Of a DNA stretch of 64,000 nt, positions 22,919 to 33,905 are shown piece by piece. Source of the stretch: Thamnidium elegans (taxonomy: Eukaryota > Mucoromycota > Mucoromycetes > Mucorales > Mucoraceae); contig JAIXMG010000007.1 of the NCBI GenBank assembly GCA_025201345.1, positions 1-64,000 on the forward strand. The letters are read 5' to 3'. Each line of letters starts with the position of its first letter. The first letter of the stretch is position 1. The notes below the pieces were generated by a model. The model saw only the letters and a list, made by a program, of their open reading frames with translations, searched no databases and was not told the origin of the DNA. Position numbers and translations under genes: made by a program.

Positions 22919-23926
22919 TTATACTAAAGCTAATTCTAATGTCCATGTTCTCCTTGCCCATAAGCGTATAGTTTGACCGTCTAATTCAACAGAATTACCA
23001 TCCCACCAACATTTTCTCTATTGAAAAAAAAAGATATTAGTTTTATAGATTTATAATAAAAGGGTGAGATTTATAATTACAGCAGGTTTTCTCCAGAATA
23101 AAAAGAGCTTTTGAGCAGTAGCCATATGATTATCAGGGCCTATAGTTTTCAGCAAGACAAGAGCCATACTAACAATGGTTGTCTTTAAAGGTTCAATTTC
23201 ACGATAACCCCATCTATCATCTCTTTTAAAACCAGCATCACACAACATATCAATTAAATGTTGTTCAGCAACGTTATTCTCTCTTGAAATATTCTTTTGT
23301 AAAGCATCAAATATATGATCATGTTGCTTCAAATAATTACCCGAATCTGCTTTTAAATGCTTAGCATCTGTATTTTTATCGGTTGGTAAACAAAAATACT
23401 CTAATTCTTCACGTAACACAATAATGGGTTGTTTTGTTAAAAGAGTATAATATACAGGTGAAGAAGTTGCAGAAGCGGTCAAAAGTCTTTGTAGTTCCGC
23501 ATCCTGTTGATTTTGATCTCTTACGATAGCTGCGTGAGTATAAAATTGTAAAACGTATTCTAAACAAGCTGGGTCAAAGTCAACAAGATTCACTTGTTCG
23601 TCGACACCTACTGAATGACGTGAGAGACCATCGTAATCTTCGTCCTCATCATCGTATTCTTCAGATGGTCGTGCTAAAACGAGACCATTAGGAAACATGG
23701 CAATAAGCAAACTTTCAGGTAAATTAACAAGTGTATCTCGATCCAACTCCATGCGTGTTCCTCTTAAATCGAGTTTTAACTTTTGAGGAATAGCATCGTG
23801 ATTATCGAAATCATCCATATCATCTTGTTCTTGTTGTTGAGGCTGAGGCGCTTGATATATAAGGTCATCACTAGTATAAGTTTCCTCAGGTTCTGGCACC
23901 TGTACAATAGGTGATTCAGACGACAT
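22919..23926 (-). CDS. WHI2: WHI2-like BTB-domain stress/growth regulator
   Basis: Two exons (23926-23081 and 23017-22919) give 314 aa. Residues about 50-165 are a KCTD-like BTB fold (LDLRGTRMELDRDTLVNLPE, then LLIAMFPNG and DPACLEYVLQFY). A second conserved block covers 185-314. It includes GFKRDDRWGYREIEP, and the short last exon, which supplies RKCWWDG and LWARRTWTLE, the ending seen in WHI2 relatives. The N-terminal 45 residues are acidic and Gln-rich. In yeast WHI2 works with PSR1/PSR2 phosphatases in the general stress response and in dampening TORC1 under low amino acids. The function is inferred from that family. Confidence 0.85.
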
Positions 23927-24019
23927 TTTTATTTTCTGAAAGAATCAAGTTTTTTTTTTTAAAAAAAAGAAGAAACAAGAAAAGACTTTTTTTTTTTATT
24001 TTTTTAAAAAAAGGACTAT

Positions 24020-24075
<56 letters not shown>

Positions 24076-24247
24076 GAAGGATCAATTATATTTCAAAATA
24101 ATCCAACTCGTTTTTACAATATAAATCTAGTCTATTTGTACAACGAAACATTATATCTTCTTTTAATGAAATAATATTTTGCCTTTTATTTAAACCCACC
24201 TTTTATTTCGCAAATGCTTTCTGGTTTGTGATGCATCCTTTTTTTTT
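23927..24247. repeat. Spacer with 49-nt poly(A) tract
   Basis: The 5' side of the WHI2-like gene. It contains T/A-run palindromes (23950-24015) and an uninterrupted run of 49 A at 24024-24072. An open frame across it is only poly-Lys. Confidence 0.8.
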
Positions 24248-24620
24248 TTATAAATGGTTGCCTAGAAAGTTTTTGTCAACAAATAAGATTTGGTTAAATC
24301 CATAGTAACTGTCGTCAATGTATAAAGAGTTTTTAATCTTTTGAGGTTTGGGTAACAAATCGCTCATGAGAACGTTGTTACACGCCTCTGCAATCTTGGA
24401 CAGTAAATTCTCTTTGTTAATTGATGACCCCTCCTCCTTTACTACATAGTTCAGAACTTCTCAATTGGGTTTAGCTCAGGTGAGTAAAAGGGGGAAGGTA
24501 CATAATACGACAGACCTTTGCTTTATCGCTAGTCGAGATATAATCTGCTATATGTGCAACTATTTTGTGACAGCAGGAGAAGGAGTACTGATATAAATAA
24601 AATGTATATAAAAAAAAAAA
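24248..24620 (-). pseudogene. 3' fossil of a Tc1/mariner-type DDE transposase
   Basis: Read on the minus strand, a frame with PSPFYSPELNPIEKF (about 24455-24500) matches the final catalytic block of Tc1/IS630 transposases (YSPxLNPIE). After a frameshift comes a long open stretch (VVKEEGSSINKENLLSK, IAEACNNVLMSDL) ending at TAA 24248-24250, the expected helical C-terminus. Upstream, a fragment IVAHIADYIS is again in another frame. At least two frameshifts and a stop make it non-functional. No intact N-terminal half or terminal inverted repeats were found nearby. Confidence 0.75.
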
Positions 24621-25570
24621 AAAAAAAAGTGTGCATGTCCAAGTAAAACCTTGATCGATTTCCCGAGTTAAATTATTTATAAAACTTTATAACAACCGAG
24701 ATGTCTAACTGCCAATCCACTTGCATTTATATATATAACTACATCTACGCATTATATTTTTTTGTAAGCCTGATCACCGATTATTTTCGTAAGCTATGTG
24801 CCCTTTTTTTTTATTTTTTTTTTGAAGTTGGAATGCTAACGTTGAGAATTCATGTTTCATTAGCTGTAGTTTAGATCAAATTAATGAGCTTTAATGATGT
24901 GACTTTTTTTAACTCAGCTTACATGGAGGAAGGAAGGTGCTTAGTATAAGCTTTTTTTAATTTAGAAGGGAACCACAGGTCTCGTGATTTATTTAGTTGT
25001 GTGTGCGTGCGTGTCGGTATATTTTACTCTCCGGTAAAAAAAAGTTTTTTTTTTTTTGTAATTATAAAAAAAAAATATATATATATTTCTTTCTTTTTTC
25101 TCTTTGCTCTTTTTTCTACAATATAAATATATATCGAAAATTAGAAACAGTTTTCTGTATAGATTACATTTGAAGAAATAAACAACAACCTTTACACCAA
25201 AAAAAGAAAAAACCATATTTTTAAAAAGAAAATATAACAAATAATAAAAAGCTTTTTTATTGCAAAAACTTTTTACGTATATTTTAACCTTCTCTTCTTA
25301 AACCCTTGACCCTCCCCCTTTTCATATTTCTGTTTGTTTAAGGCGTTTTAACAAAGTAAGTAAAGAAGAGAAAAAAAAAAAAAAAAAAACTAATCATTTT
25401 ATCACAGCGAAACGCCTACAAGGAAATAGAGTAACAGCACTGGACAAGCACACAGTAATCCTTCTTTACGCTTCAAGCACCATCTTTTCCAAGGCTACCA
25501 AAGAAAAGAATATAATACCTTCGAGTAGTAATAATAATAGTAATAGTAATAGTTTTAGTATATTAAGTCC
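24621..25570. other. Antizyme upstream region with likely 5' UTR intron
   Basis: No ATG occurs between about 24925 and the antizyme start at 25571. A probable 5' UTR intron starts at a GTAAGT (about 25357) and ends at atcacag (about 25407), with an ACTAATC branch site before the acceptor. The following leader has a series of AGT/AAT triplets just before the ATG. No other gene seen; the 83-codon minus frame at 24989-25240 is low-complexity. Confidence 0.55.
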
Positions 25571-26240
25571 ATGATTATCGCAAGTTCCGCCAAAAAGGAA
25601 ATATCAATTCCTCTACAACCCATGACTTCAGTTTCTTCTTCAAATAACATTTATTCTGTAGAAGAAACTGCTCCTGTAGACCTTGTCACTGTTAACAGTC
25701 GTAACAAAGGTAAAATATATTTTCATTGTTTACTACAAAAAATACTAATATTTTTTATCAGGCACAGATGACTTTATCGTTCAAGTATTTGGTCAAACAG
25801 GTTTATTTGATCTTCAAGTAAATGAAACTTTATCTATTTCTACTTGTAAATCCACCAGAACCCTTGTTTGTGAGGCATTTATACACAACGAAACTGTCTT
25901 TCTTAGTTCTCCATTTGTAGGAGCTAATGCCGGCTTATTAAACTGGGCTGATGGAGAATTTCAATCTTGGTAAGATCGATTATATATATATATATATGTA
26001 TATTACAAATATTTACATCATTTTTTTTTTTTTTTTTTTGTGATAAGTATCACTCATTTGATTGAACTAGCTGAAGAAAAGACTGGTTGTAGTACCCTCG
26101 TCATATCTATTGACCGTCGTAACTATAAAGATTCCCTTAGTACTGTTCTTCGTGCTTTTATGTATCTTGGCTTTGAAATGGTTAATCCTTCAATTTATGG
26201 TCAAGAATCTGGTTATGTACTTGTCGGTTATGAACTTTAA
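25571..26240 (+). CDS. OAZ1: Ornithine decarboxylase antizyme
   Basis: Antizyme binds ornithine decarboxylase, delivers it to the proteasome and inhibits polyamine uptake. Three exons (25571-25709, 25762-25969 and 26048-26240) give 179 aa. The C-terminal domain is diagnostic: THLIELAEEK, then VLRAFMYLGFEMVNP and a final VLVGYEL, aligning with the LLEFAEE...LLRTFSFLGFE block of animal antizymes. The middle has the expected LVCEAF strand. Known antizymes need a polyamine-stimulated +1 frameshift between a short ORF1 and ORF2. Here the first ATG reads through to the C-terminal domain with no shift, given the splice sites chosen. Alternative sites at intron 1 (acceptor 6 nt later, donor 9 nt earlier) keep the same frame. 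An in-frame TAG lies just upstream of the ATG. Confidence 0.85.
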
Positions 26241-26701
26241 ATGACATATATGTTCTCACTTTTGTCTCACTCATTGATGTCATTAATAATTAAGCTTTTT
26301 TGTATATCCCATCTCCCCCATCCATTTGCTTAAAATAATAATAAAAGAATTTTAAGATTTAGCAGTTTTAGTCATCATGTCGTACAAATTAAATTTTTAT
26401 TGTCCATAAAAGAAATACGGTTGTTGTTGCTGAGCTTGTAAAAAAAAAAGGAAAAAAAAGGTAGGAAAGGTACCATTGGATACTTGAATAATCTTGATTC
26501 ATGTAGAAAACTATAAAAGAAATTCCAGTTATCTTACTAGCATGAATAAATGGTTTGATAAGACATGTTTCAATTCTTTTTTGATTCACTTTTTTTTTAC
26601 CCGCTATTTTTCCGGTTTTTTATTTTTACATATAAAAAGGAGGACAAAAAAAGAAATAGAAGGGAGACAATATACATATTTTACTCTTCTTTATAATAAT
26701 A
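26241..26701. other. Spacer between antizyme and KRE9-like gene
   Basis: About 460 bp, both neighbours on the plus strand. Contains a probable polyadenylation region (aataataataaaag at about 26335) and an A-rich stretch before the next gene. No gene seen. Confidence 0.5.
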
Positions 26702-27193
26702 ATGAAACTCATTATCCTTGTAACACTTGCAATCGCCTTATTCTGTTCTTTGTCAAATGCTTTACTCATTCCTCGCTTGGCTTTATCTGATCAAGAAGTT
26801 ATTAACCTTTTAATTACAAATGAAACTTCCTCTAGTAACCCTGGAGGTATGTACACACACTTTCTCCCTTTTTTTTTTGTTTTGTTTGTACTAATCATCT
26901 TTTTATATTTAGAAATTATATCGCCTTCAAACCGTGAAATCTGGTACGTTGGACAACATGTCAATGTCACATTTAGCCAAGAAAAACCCAATGAAACTGT
27001 CTCCATATTTTTCTTTAACCAAACCGGTACCTTGGCCGGTGGACCCCTCACCCGAACAACATTTGATTTTGTTGTACCACCAGATGCTGTCAGCAGACCT
27101 AATGAATCATCTCTCTTGATAGCTGTTAAAAGAAAAAATCGTTATTTACAAGCTGTAGATGCTGTTATTATTAAAGTCCTTCCTGCAAAGTAA
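26702..27193 (+). CDS. Secreted KRE9/KNH-type cell-wall protein, 141 aa
   Basis: Two exons (26702-26846 and 26913-27193) give 141 aa. Residues 1-20 are a clear signal peptide (KLIILVTLAIALFCSLSNA). The remainder is a single Ig-like KRE9/KNH1 N-terminal domain: IISPSNREIWYVGQHVNVTF matches the I-x-S-P-x-x-x-x-x-W-x-x-G-x-x-V-x-V-x-[FW] start, followed by paired strands. It has N-glycosylation sequons (NETS, NVTF, NETV, NQTG, NESS). There is no GPI signal or Ser/Thr-rich tail, so it is probably secreted or wall-associated. Family members act in beta-1,6-glucan assembly or as wall-linked proteins; the exact role here is unknown. Confidence 0.8.
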   Translation: MKLIILVTLAIALFCSLSNALLIPRLALSDQEVINLLITNETSSSNPGGMYTHFLPFFFVLFVLIIFLYLEIISPSNREIWYVGQHVNVTFSQEKPNETVSIFFFNQTGTLAGGPLTRTTFDFVVPPDAVSRPNESSLLIAVKRKNRYLQAVDAVIIKVLPAK

Positions 27194-30100
27194 TCTCCCC
27201 TTTTTTTCCCCCTTCTTCTTCAATGTGTATATATTTTTACCTGGCAATAAATAAAAAAACTTAATTTTTGTGTAACTGTATTTTTTTCAACTGCCGTCTT
27301 TATATCTCCCAACGGGGACTATTAACCGAGATCTATGAAGGTTAAATAATATATCAAGCATAATACTCTCATACTTGTCGATCCAAAAGGCTAATAGAAT
27401 TTTCTGCGATTGAAAAAAAAAAAATGGAACATATTATTTCCTTAGCAAGGGGCTACAGTTACCTCGTAGTATTAGCATATGTCCGATACACTGGCCTCCA
27501 ACGTATACGAGGGGGATTCTTATATTATAGGTCATTCATTACATCTTTAATACATAAAGGGTTACTGTAATTCATGAGCACCAATAAAAGTTCGGATCAA
27601 TTACATTTTTAGGAAAAAAAAAAATCTGCATCAGACTTACTAGACTTTTTTTTTCCTCTTTAAATTTTTCTAAAACTTGAAACAACCCACATTATAAAGT
27701 CTTGTCTTACAAGTGAAGTATATAAGTCAAACGCTTTTATTTATTCAGGTACACGGGAGAAAACAAACTACTCTTTCTTACTGTATTGCTTTAGCTGTCC
27801 CATATCTCTACGATTCCCCGATAAATTATATACAGTTAACCTGTCTCCGAAGACTTATTAGTGGTGGGATATTGGCTACATTGACATTGGCAGAGTTTGA
27901 CTCAGAATATAATCACGTTTATATGTATTTCTCACGCGTATGGTCAATAGAAAAAATATTCGTATCAGTGATCGGTGATCTCAAATATATTTGAGATAAG
28001 CCTTTTTTTTTTCATATTGGCCATTTGCTCAGTTTTGACAATACTTCAAAGCAGCGACAAGATAAGATAACAAAAGGGAAAAAATATATGTATGCCTTCT
28101 GCAATAAATGCATATGCAGGTAACTATGACAAACATAAAGATTTTTTTATTAGCAAGATTATTTTAGTAACAAACTCTGAAGAGGAAAATGACCAAATGA
28201 AGCAAAGTTATCTTGCTCATTGCATTCATCAATAGCTTTCATCATATGCGTTATAAATTTTATTATTCGATAAAAACTCTATGGCAATGTCACAAAAGCC
28301 TTTAATCTTCTCTTGGTCCGTACTATTTACTATTTTAAGGGGAATTATCGGCGCACGCTCAGAAAGAAAGTATAACGTATATCTTTATGAAAGTTCTATA
28401 AAAAAAAACAGTACAACTGCCTTTTAAAGTTAGTTAGACTCAAATAATACATATAAAATCTTTTGATAAAAGATATTTATAAACAAATGCAACTATAAAA
28501 TCTTGGAATTGCTGGTTGGAATTGAATGTAAATGCTTTTTACTAATTAGGCCAAATTATACCTATTTAGTAACATTTTAAACCTTTCAGATACCCATTAA
28601 AACTTGACATATAATCAATTACTTGCACTAGGAGTATAAATATAATACGACATGTTTAATCGCTAATAATATGGAGAATATAGACATGTTTCAAATTAAT
28701 GTCTCGCTTGTTAAATCGTTTTACAGAACTGTCGCAAATCGAGTGCCTTTTTTTTTTTTAGTGGCATGTTAACGTGCCTAGGATAGTATTATTGATAGGG
28801 TATTATACGTAAAATATGTTTGCTAAAAAAAATGTAATAAAGTACAAAAAGAAAAATGAAGATTTTTTAATCCAAATCAAGCCATTATAACTTCAAAAAA
28901 AAAACAAGGAAACCTAATACCACACAAGAAGTACATCAAATTAATCGATTATAACAGCCATAAAAAAAGTAAAAAAACAGCGAGTAAGAAAAATATTAAA
29001 CTTTTAGAATAATTGTATCTCCCAATCTACATCTTATGACCCTTGCCATGTATTATAGCCATTAGTCGATAATAATAATAAAAAGATCCCCCGCCCCCCT
29101 CTCCCCAGTATCGCTCATATTAATGCACTACGTTTGGATAAGTTATTATTATAAAACTTACAAAAAAAAATACATCTATTTCTGACTTTACTATCATGGC
29201 TCGTTCTCGCTTTGATGTTTAATCGTAATGATACTAACGAAAAAAAAAGTTTATCACTTTGATTTTAAGTTTTTAGGAGCTCAAATAAACACATGCTATA
29301 TTCTATTGGATATGGGCTAATTTCTAGTTCAAGGCTGCATCCAGTTTCTACTATTTTGTTATTTATAAACAATACTTTGCTCATACGCTCTAATTTCTCA
29401 ATTAATCATACTTTCTTTCATAATTTACGTTGATCAACAGTAAAAACCTTGTTCAATTACGCCTACTAGTTACAATTTCAAGTCGAATACACAGTATATT
29501 ACGACAGAATTTAAGACGTATTTTATTTACTTTTATTATTACAAATATTGAGAAGGAAAACTCGAATCAAACGGTTAAAGAACATGCAATACTGGAGTCT
29601 AAATACTAGTATGTTTGAAAACCACTATTACAAGACAGTAGGTATAAAACTAAAATTGGTTCAAGAAAGGATATAAAATAAAAATATTGACGAAACAAAG
29701 TTAACTAAAATGTAATAGATAACACATCCACCTGTAGTAACATTATCTCTGGATCATCTTCATATTCCGACACCTTCCACAACTATTAAAGGGGGGGAGG
29801 GGAGAGACATCTATCAGTTAATCTGACTAACTTTGTTTCACCAGCTTTTTAATTTTAGAGTGGAACGATTGTTGTATACTGATTATCAACAGTTCAGGAG
29901 TAGTATACCTAAAAACGAAATACGACAGCCACATGATAATTTGTGATATTGTCAGGCTATACATTTTTTATATATATAACATTTGACAAGTATGATAAAA
30001 TGTTGTCTATTGAATGTTGTCATTTTTTTTTTCTTTTTTTTTTTTCTTTTTTTTTACATTCTTTATTTTAACCCCTCAATTATTAACCTCGTCTAATTTT

Positions 30101-30253
30101 TTTTTTTTTTTTTTTTTTTTGACTCATTCGTTGTAAACGTTAATTTTTATTGACAAATAAGTTTTTTTTTCTTTCTTTTGTATTTTTGCTCTTCTTGTTT
30201 GTTTCTTTTTTTTTATATATATACATTTATTTATTTATTCTGAATAAAGTAAA
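27194..30253. other. Gene-poor 3-kb region
   Basis: No convincing gene. Open frames at 27424-27570 (48 codons) and 27713-27994 (93 codons) have no motifs or plausible introns. A C-rich tract (29088-29106) and a G-rich tract (29791-29802) stand out. Long T runs (30021-30058, 30099-30120) and a TATA-like tatatatata (30214-30223) lead into the RSPRY1-like gene. By eye it holds no tRNA, rRNA or transposase fossil. Confidence 0.55.
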
Positions 30254-32192
30254 ATGCATAATATTGATGCAGTCATTTACCCAGGCGTTCAGTTATCATG
30301 GAGACGAGTAATATCTATTGCACAAAATACTCCGGATCCTGCAGCTATAGATAATAAACTAGATGATGAAGTAAATGATAACCCTACTTCAAGAATTCAA
30401 TGTATGGGAAGAGCATTACAAAATATGTATACTATAACCAGCCAAGGTAAAAAAAAAAAAAAAAAAAAAAAAAAACTTGGAAAACACGTGCCTAAACAAT
30501 AAAATAATAATTTTAGAGGAAGGTTATGTTGCATTTATTTCAACCATGCTACAAGAGTTAAAATATAATTGTCCGGTTTCGATGACATTTGTAAAGCATA
30601 TTATCGATTTCTCTGAAATTCCATCAAAGCGGACCATTCAAAGAGCAACAGTTTTACTTTTTAAGGTTACTGCAGAAAACGAAAGAATAAATCAAAGTAT
30701 ATTATGGTCTATTCTGGCACGAAAATTCGCTGGAAATCTAGCAGAAGCCATGTGGCGAGATGAAATTGGAAGTGTATTAATTCAATCTTTACTGGATAAA
30801 GATAAGGATCGTATGGTTAAAATATTCGCTTTATTAGCACTTGAAAGTTTTGCGTTAACAGGTACGTAGTTATAATAACAACAACAACAACAACAACAAA
30901 AAATATATGTTTATGTTCGTCATCTATATTAGGTAGTATTAAAAAACGAATTGTGAATCATCCATTGGGTTTAATATTGGCCTTGAATCAAAATTTACAA
31001 GAGTGTTATTCTCTTTTATCTGAATCACCAATGATAAATTCTCCAAATTTAACTCTGGTTTCTACTTTAAGAAGAAAATATACTGGTAAAAGTTTTTATC
31101 ATGGTTTACTCAAGAAATTAAAAATCAAAATATCAAAAAAGCCTGTAGTCGATCCACCACCGACTTTACTTAAAACTATGCCAGATGATTGGTCAGGTTT
31201 AATGCAATATCAACATTGCCTTCAGTGGTCTTTAAATAATATATTCAATCCTTCTTCTGTACCATCTATTCCATTACCAAAGGTCTTTTTAAATCCAAAG
31301 GATTGTACAAGTCACTGTAAGTTAAGTGAAAACTGTTTAGAAATTCGTAACGACACATTTTATTTGGAATCAGCTCGTGCAACAGCTAGTGTAGACTCTG
31401 GTGTATGGTATTACGAAGTACTATTACTTACCAATGGTGTTATTCAAATAGGATGGGGAACTAAAAAGTGTGTATTCTTACAAGAGGAAGGATGTGGCGT
31501 AGGAGATGATCCAGTAAGTATAATTTGAAGACAAAAATCTTTTTCTTAACTATATGTATGTATACATATATATATATATATATTCTTCCTTCTTTTGTAG
31601 AATGGATTTGCTTTTGACACTTACCGATCAGCTATCTGGGCTGCTTCAGAAGTTATATATCCTCGAACGCAAAGAAATAACGGGCATTGTAAAATAGGTG
31701 ACGTATTAGGCTCATTATTAGATATGGATAAAGGATTATGTACATTTTTCGTCAACGGTCAAGATTTGGGATTAACTGTTCAATTTCAAACAAGTTCAAA
31801 AAGACGAATGATGGGCTTATTCCCCATCATTAGTTTGACCAGCCATCAGCACGTTATAGTAAATTTTGGTGAGCAGCCATGGCTTTATCAACCCAATATT
31901 CGCCATCAACCTATGTGTAACAGTAGTCACTATGTTATGGAGGTTGTCAAAAAGGAAGAGGAAGAAGAACACGATTGGGATGGTCCACTGTGTACTTTGT
32001 GCTTTTCAGAACCAAAAGATATTGTATTGTTCCCTTGTCAGCACAAGGGTTTTGGAAAGAATTGTGCCAAGTTGTTAGAACATTGGTAAAGTATAACATT
32101 GTGTGTACTTTTTTTTTTTTTTCTAATTTTCTTCCTATAGTCCATTATGCCGTACAAAGATTGATGAGAGAGTCACCGTTTGCAAGACTTGA
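30254..32192 (+). CDS. RSPRY1-like SPRY and RING-finger protein
   Basis: Five exons (30254-30446, 30517-30861, 30933-31513, 31601-32085 and 32141-32192) give 551 aa, close to animal RSPRY1 (about 576). The N-terminal 240 residues are a helical region. A SPRY domain spans about 330-480 (SVDSGVWYYEVLLLTNGVIQ, IGWGTKKC, FFVNGQDLG, GLFPIISL). The C-terminus is RING-like: LCTLCFSEPKDIVLFPCQH, and, restored by the last splice, EHCPLCRTKI. Where relatives have H-x3-C-x2-C, this protein has HKGFGKNC, so one zinc-binding Cys is replaced by Gly. Such proteins are predicted E3 ubiquitin ligases with SPRY as substrate binder. With a missing ligand, ligase activity is uncertain. Confidence 0.85.
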
Positions 32193-33056
32193 TCACTGCA
32201 AATGTATTATTTAATAAACTTAATGTAGAGAAATTTTTTTTTCTCGTTAGGGTAGAGAGAGAATCCTGGTGCGCTTAATGTATAATTTTTTATCGAACTA
32301 TAAAGCTCTTTATACTAGCTGATAAATTATTTAGATCAAAAGCGGTATTCTAAGAAGGTATACTGGCTGTTTGTTTATGGATCCTCAAATCGGAGAAAAA
32401 AGCTCCTGATATGGTTTAAAATTTTCTGTAACTATTAAGGAAAATTCTGTTAAACACCAAATTTATAGTTTTCTGTTTTTTTTTCAAGGACTATGCAAAG
32501 GCATAAATCTGATTTTTAAACAAACAAAAAAAAGTATGAATATATATAGAGAAATCACTAGTTATAGGTCCTTAAAAAAGGATAATTCTCTCCTCTTCCG
32601 ATACGGTGCGAATGATATAGTATTTCCACCCTAAATTTACTGATTTTTTTGTTTGTGAAAAGTTAGAACGAAGTAAAAGCGTACGGCGTTTGACAGAAAA
32701 AATGAATTAAATCATTATTGAGGGTGAAGGGAATTTGCGTAATTAAGGTATTAAGGTTGGCGAATCCAAATTGGTTTGATCAGTGTATTGAAGGTATAGA
32801 TTTTGATAGTAGTACAGACAACTTGATTTGGGATGAAATGGATCTCATCGAAAACGAAACAACAATCCAAATAGCTTCGAAAATCGGTCCAAACAAAAAG
32901 ACAGATGTAGTTGAGGTTTTTTCTTTTTTTCGGTTTATGGGTCGTTTGCAAAAAAAAAAAAATTATGTATCGGAAAATTACAACATATGTGATCTGTGTA
33001 TGGTGATTTCAAATATACGACTTTTTAGATGCAGTTTCTCAAGCACTCATATTACT

Positions 33057-33121
<65 letters not shown>

Positions 33122-33443
33122 TCCAAGAGTCATGTGTATTTTTATAGTTGCTTTTTACGGCCATACGTGGACGTTGTAGTATTCAGAATACGATGGTGAA
33201 GAGTCGCACTATTTATTTAGATGTTCATGCTTATATGAATATATGATACACAATAAAAAATAGAATAATATTATAATGAATAATTAGCATTCATAAGCAA
33301 ATACAAAAAAAAAAAAAAACCAGAAAATAACTGACATATTCATGCAATTTTATTGTGAGAACCCTCTCTGCGGTGAAAAAAAAAAAAAAAAAAAAAAAAA
33401 ATGGCTTCAAGGGATGAATTGGGTATATATTTATCCTTATACC
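32193..33443. other. Intergenic with weak open frame and 57-nt poly(T)
   Basis: A plus-strand frame (32718-33050) has unbiased residue composition (DFDSSTDNLIWDEMDLIENE) and might be a gene fossil, but no family is recognised and no start or splice structure is convincing. It runs into a 57-T homopolymer (33059-33115). Two A runs (33305-33319 and about 33377-33401) lie near the 3' side of the next gene. Confidence 0.5.
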
Positions 33444-33905
33444 CTAAAATTGATAAACACCAACAGTTAATAAAGCTACCAATACACAAGTAGATAATGC
33501 AACGGTTAAAACAGAAGCATTACTTTCGCTGGTAGCAGCTGCAGGAGGAGCACTTCCAGAAACAGATTTACTGGCAACTGGAGAAGGTGTAGCAATAGGT
33601 GAAGTGGGAACGGCTGATTGACTGGCAGAAGCCGAGGAGCTATTGCAGACAGCCTTCTTAATACCAGGACAACATACATCGTCAATAATTCTACAGTTAT
33701 CTGCACATGTAGTGGGACATGCAATATCTTGTCTTCTGGCTAATGGAGAAGCGCTGGGACACACAGACATGGGACAAACAACTCCAGGAGGAGGAACAGG
33801 AATATTAGCAGTAGGAATAATTTTTTTAGTTGAGGTTGGTTCTTCTTGTGCGTAAGCCAATGTGGCTAAAATAGCGACGAGTAGTAAAAAATAAGTCTTT
33901 AACAT
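33444..33905 (-). CDS. Small Cys-rich GPI-anchored-type surface protein, 153 aa
   Basis: Intronless. Residues 1-19 are a signal peptide (LKTYFLLLVAILATLAYA). Residues 20-42 are Thr/Pro-rich. Residues 43-90 hold eight Cys with spacing C-x4-C-x13-C-x3-C-x3-C-x6-CC-x7-C, which is not the CFEM pattern. A Ser/Ala/Pro linker follows. The last 25 residues are hydrophobic (VLTVALSTCVLVALLTVGV) after a small-residue SNAS, the form of a GPI-attachment signal. It is probably displayed on the cell wall or plasma membrane. I do not recognise a specific family. Confidence 0.75.
   Translation of the reverse strand: MLKTYFLLLVAILATLAYAQEEPTSTKKIIPTANIPVPPPGVVCPMSVCPSASPLARRQDIACPTTCADNCRIIDDVCCPGIKKAVCNSSSASASQSAVPTSPIATPSPVASKSVSGSAPPAAATSESNASVLTVALSTCVLVALLTVGVYQF

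Noticed and set aside
25560..25580. CCATGA at the antizyme start as a frameshift site
   Set aside because: A stop (TGA) overlaps the ATG in another frame, but a +1 shift there leads to TAA after about 25 codons and that upstream frame has no ATG, so it cannot be the classical antizyme signal.
33149..33172. 5S rRNA-like acggccatacg
   Set aside because: Only this short string matches; the following bases do not continue the 5S sequence and no internal control region is present.
32718..33179. 153-codon frame before the poly(T) tract
   Set aside because: The first two thirds look protein-like, but it begins without a good start and ends in poly-Phe coded by the homopolymer. Left as intergenic.
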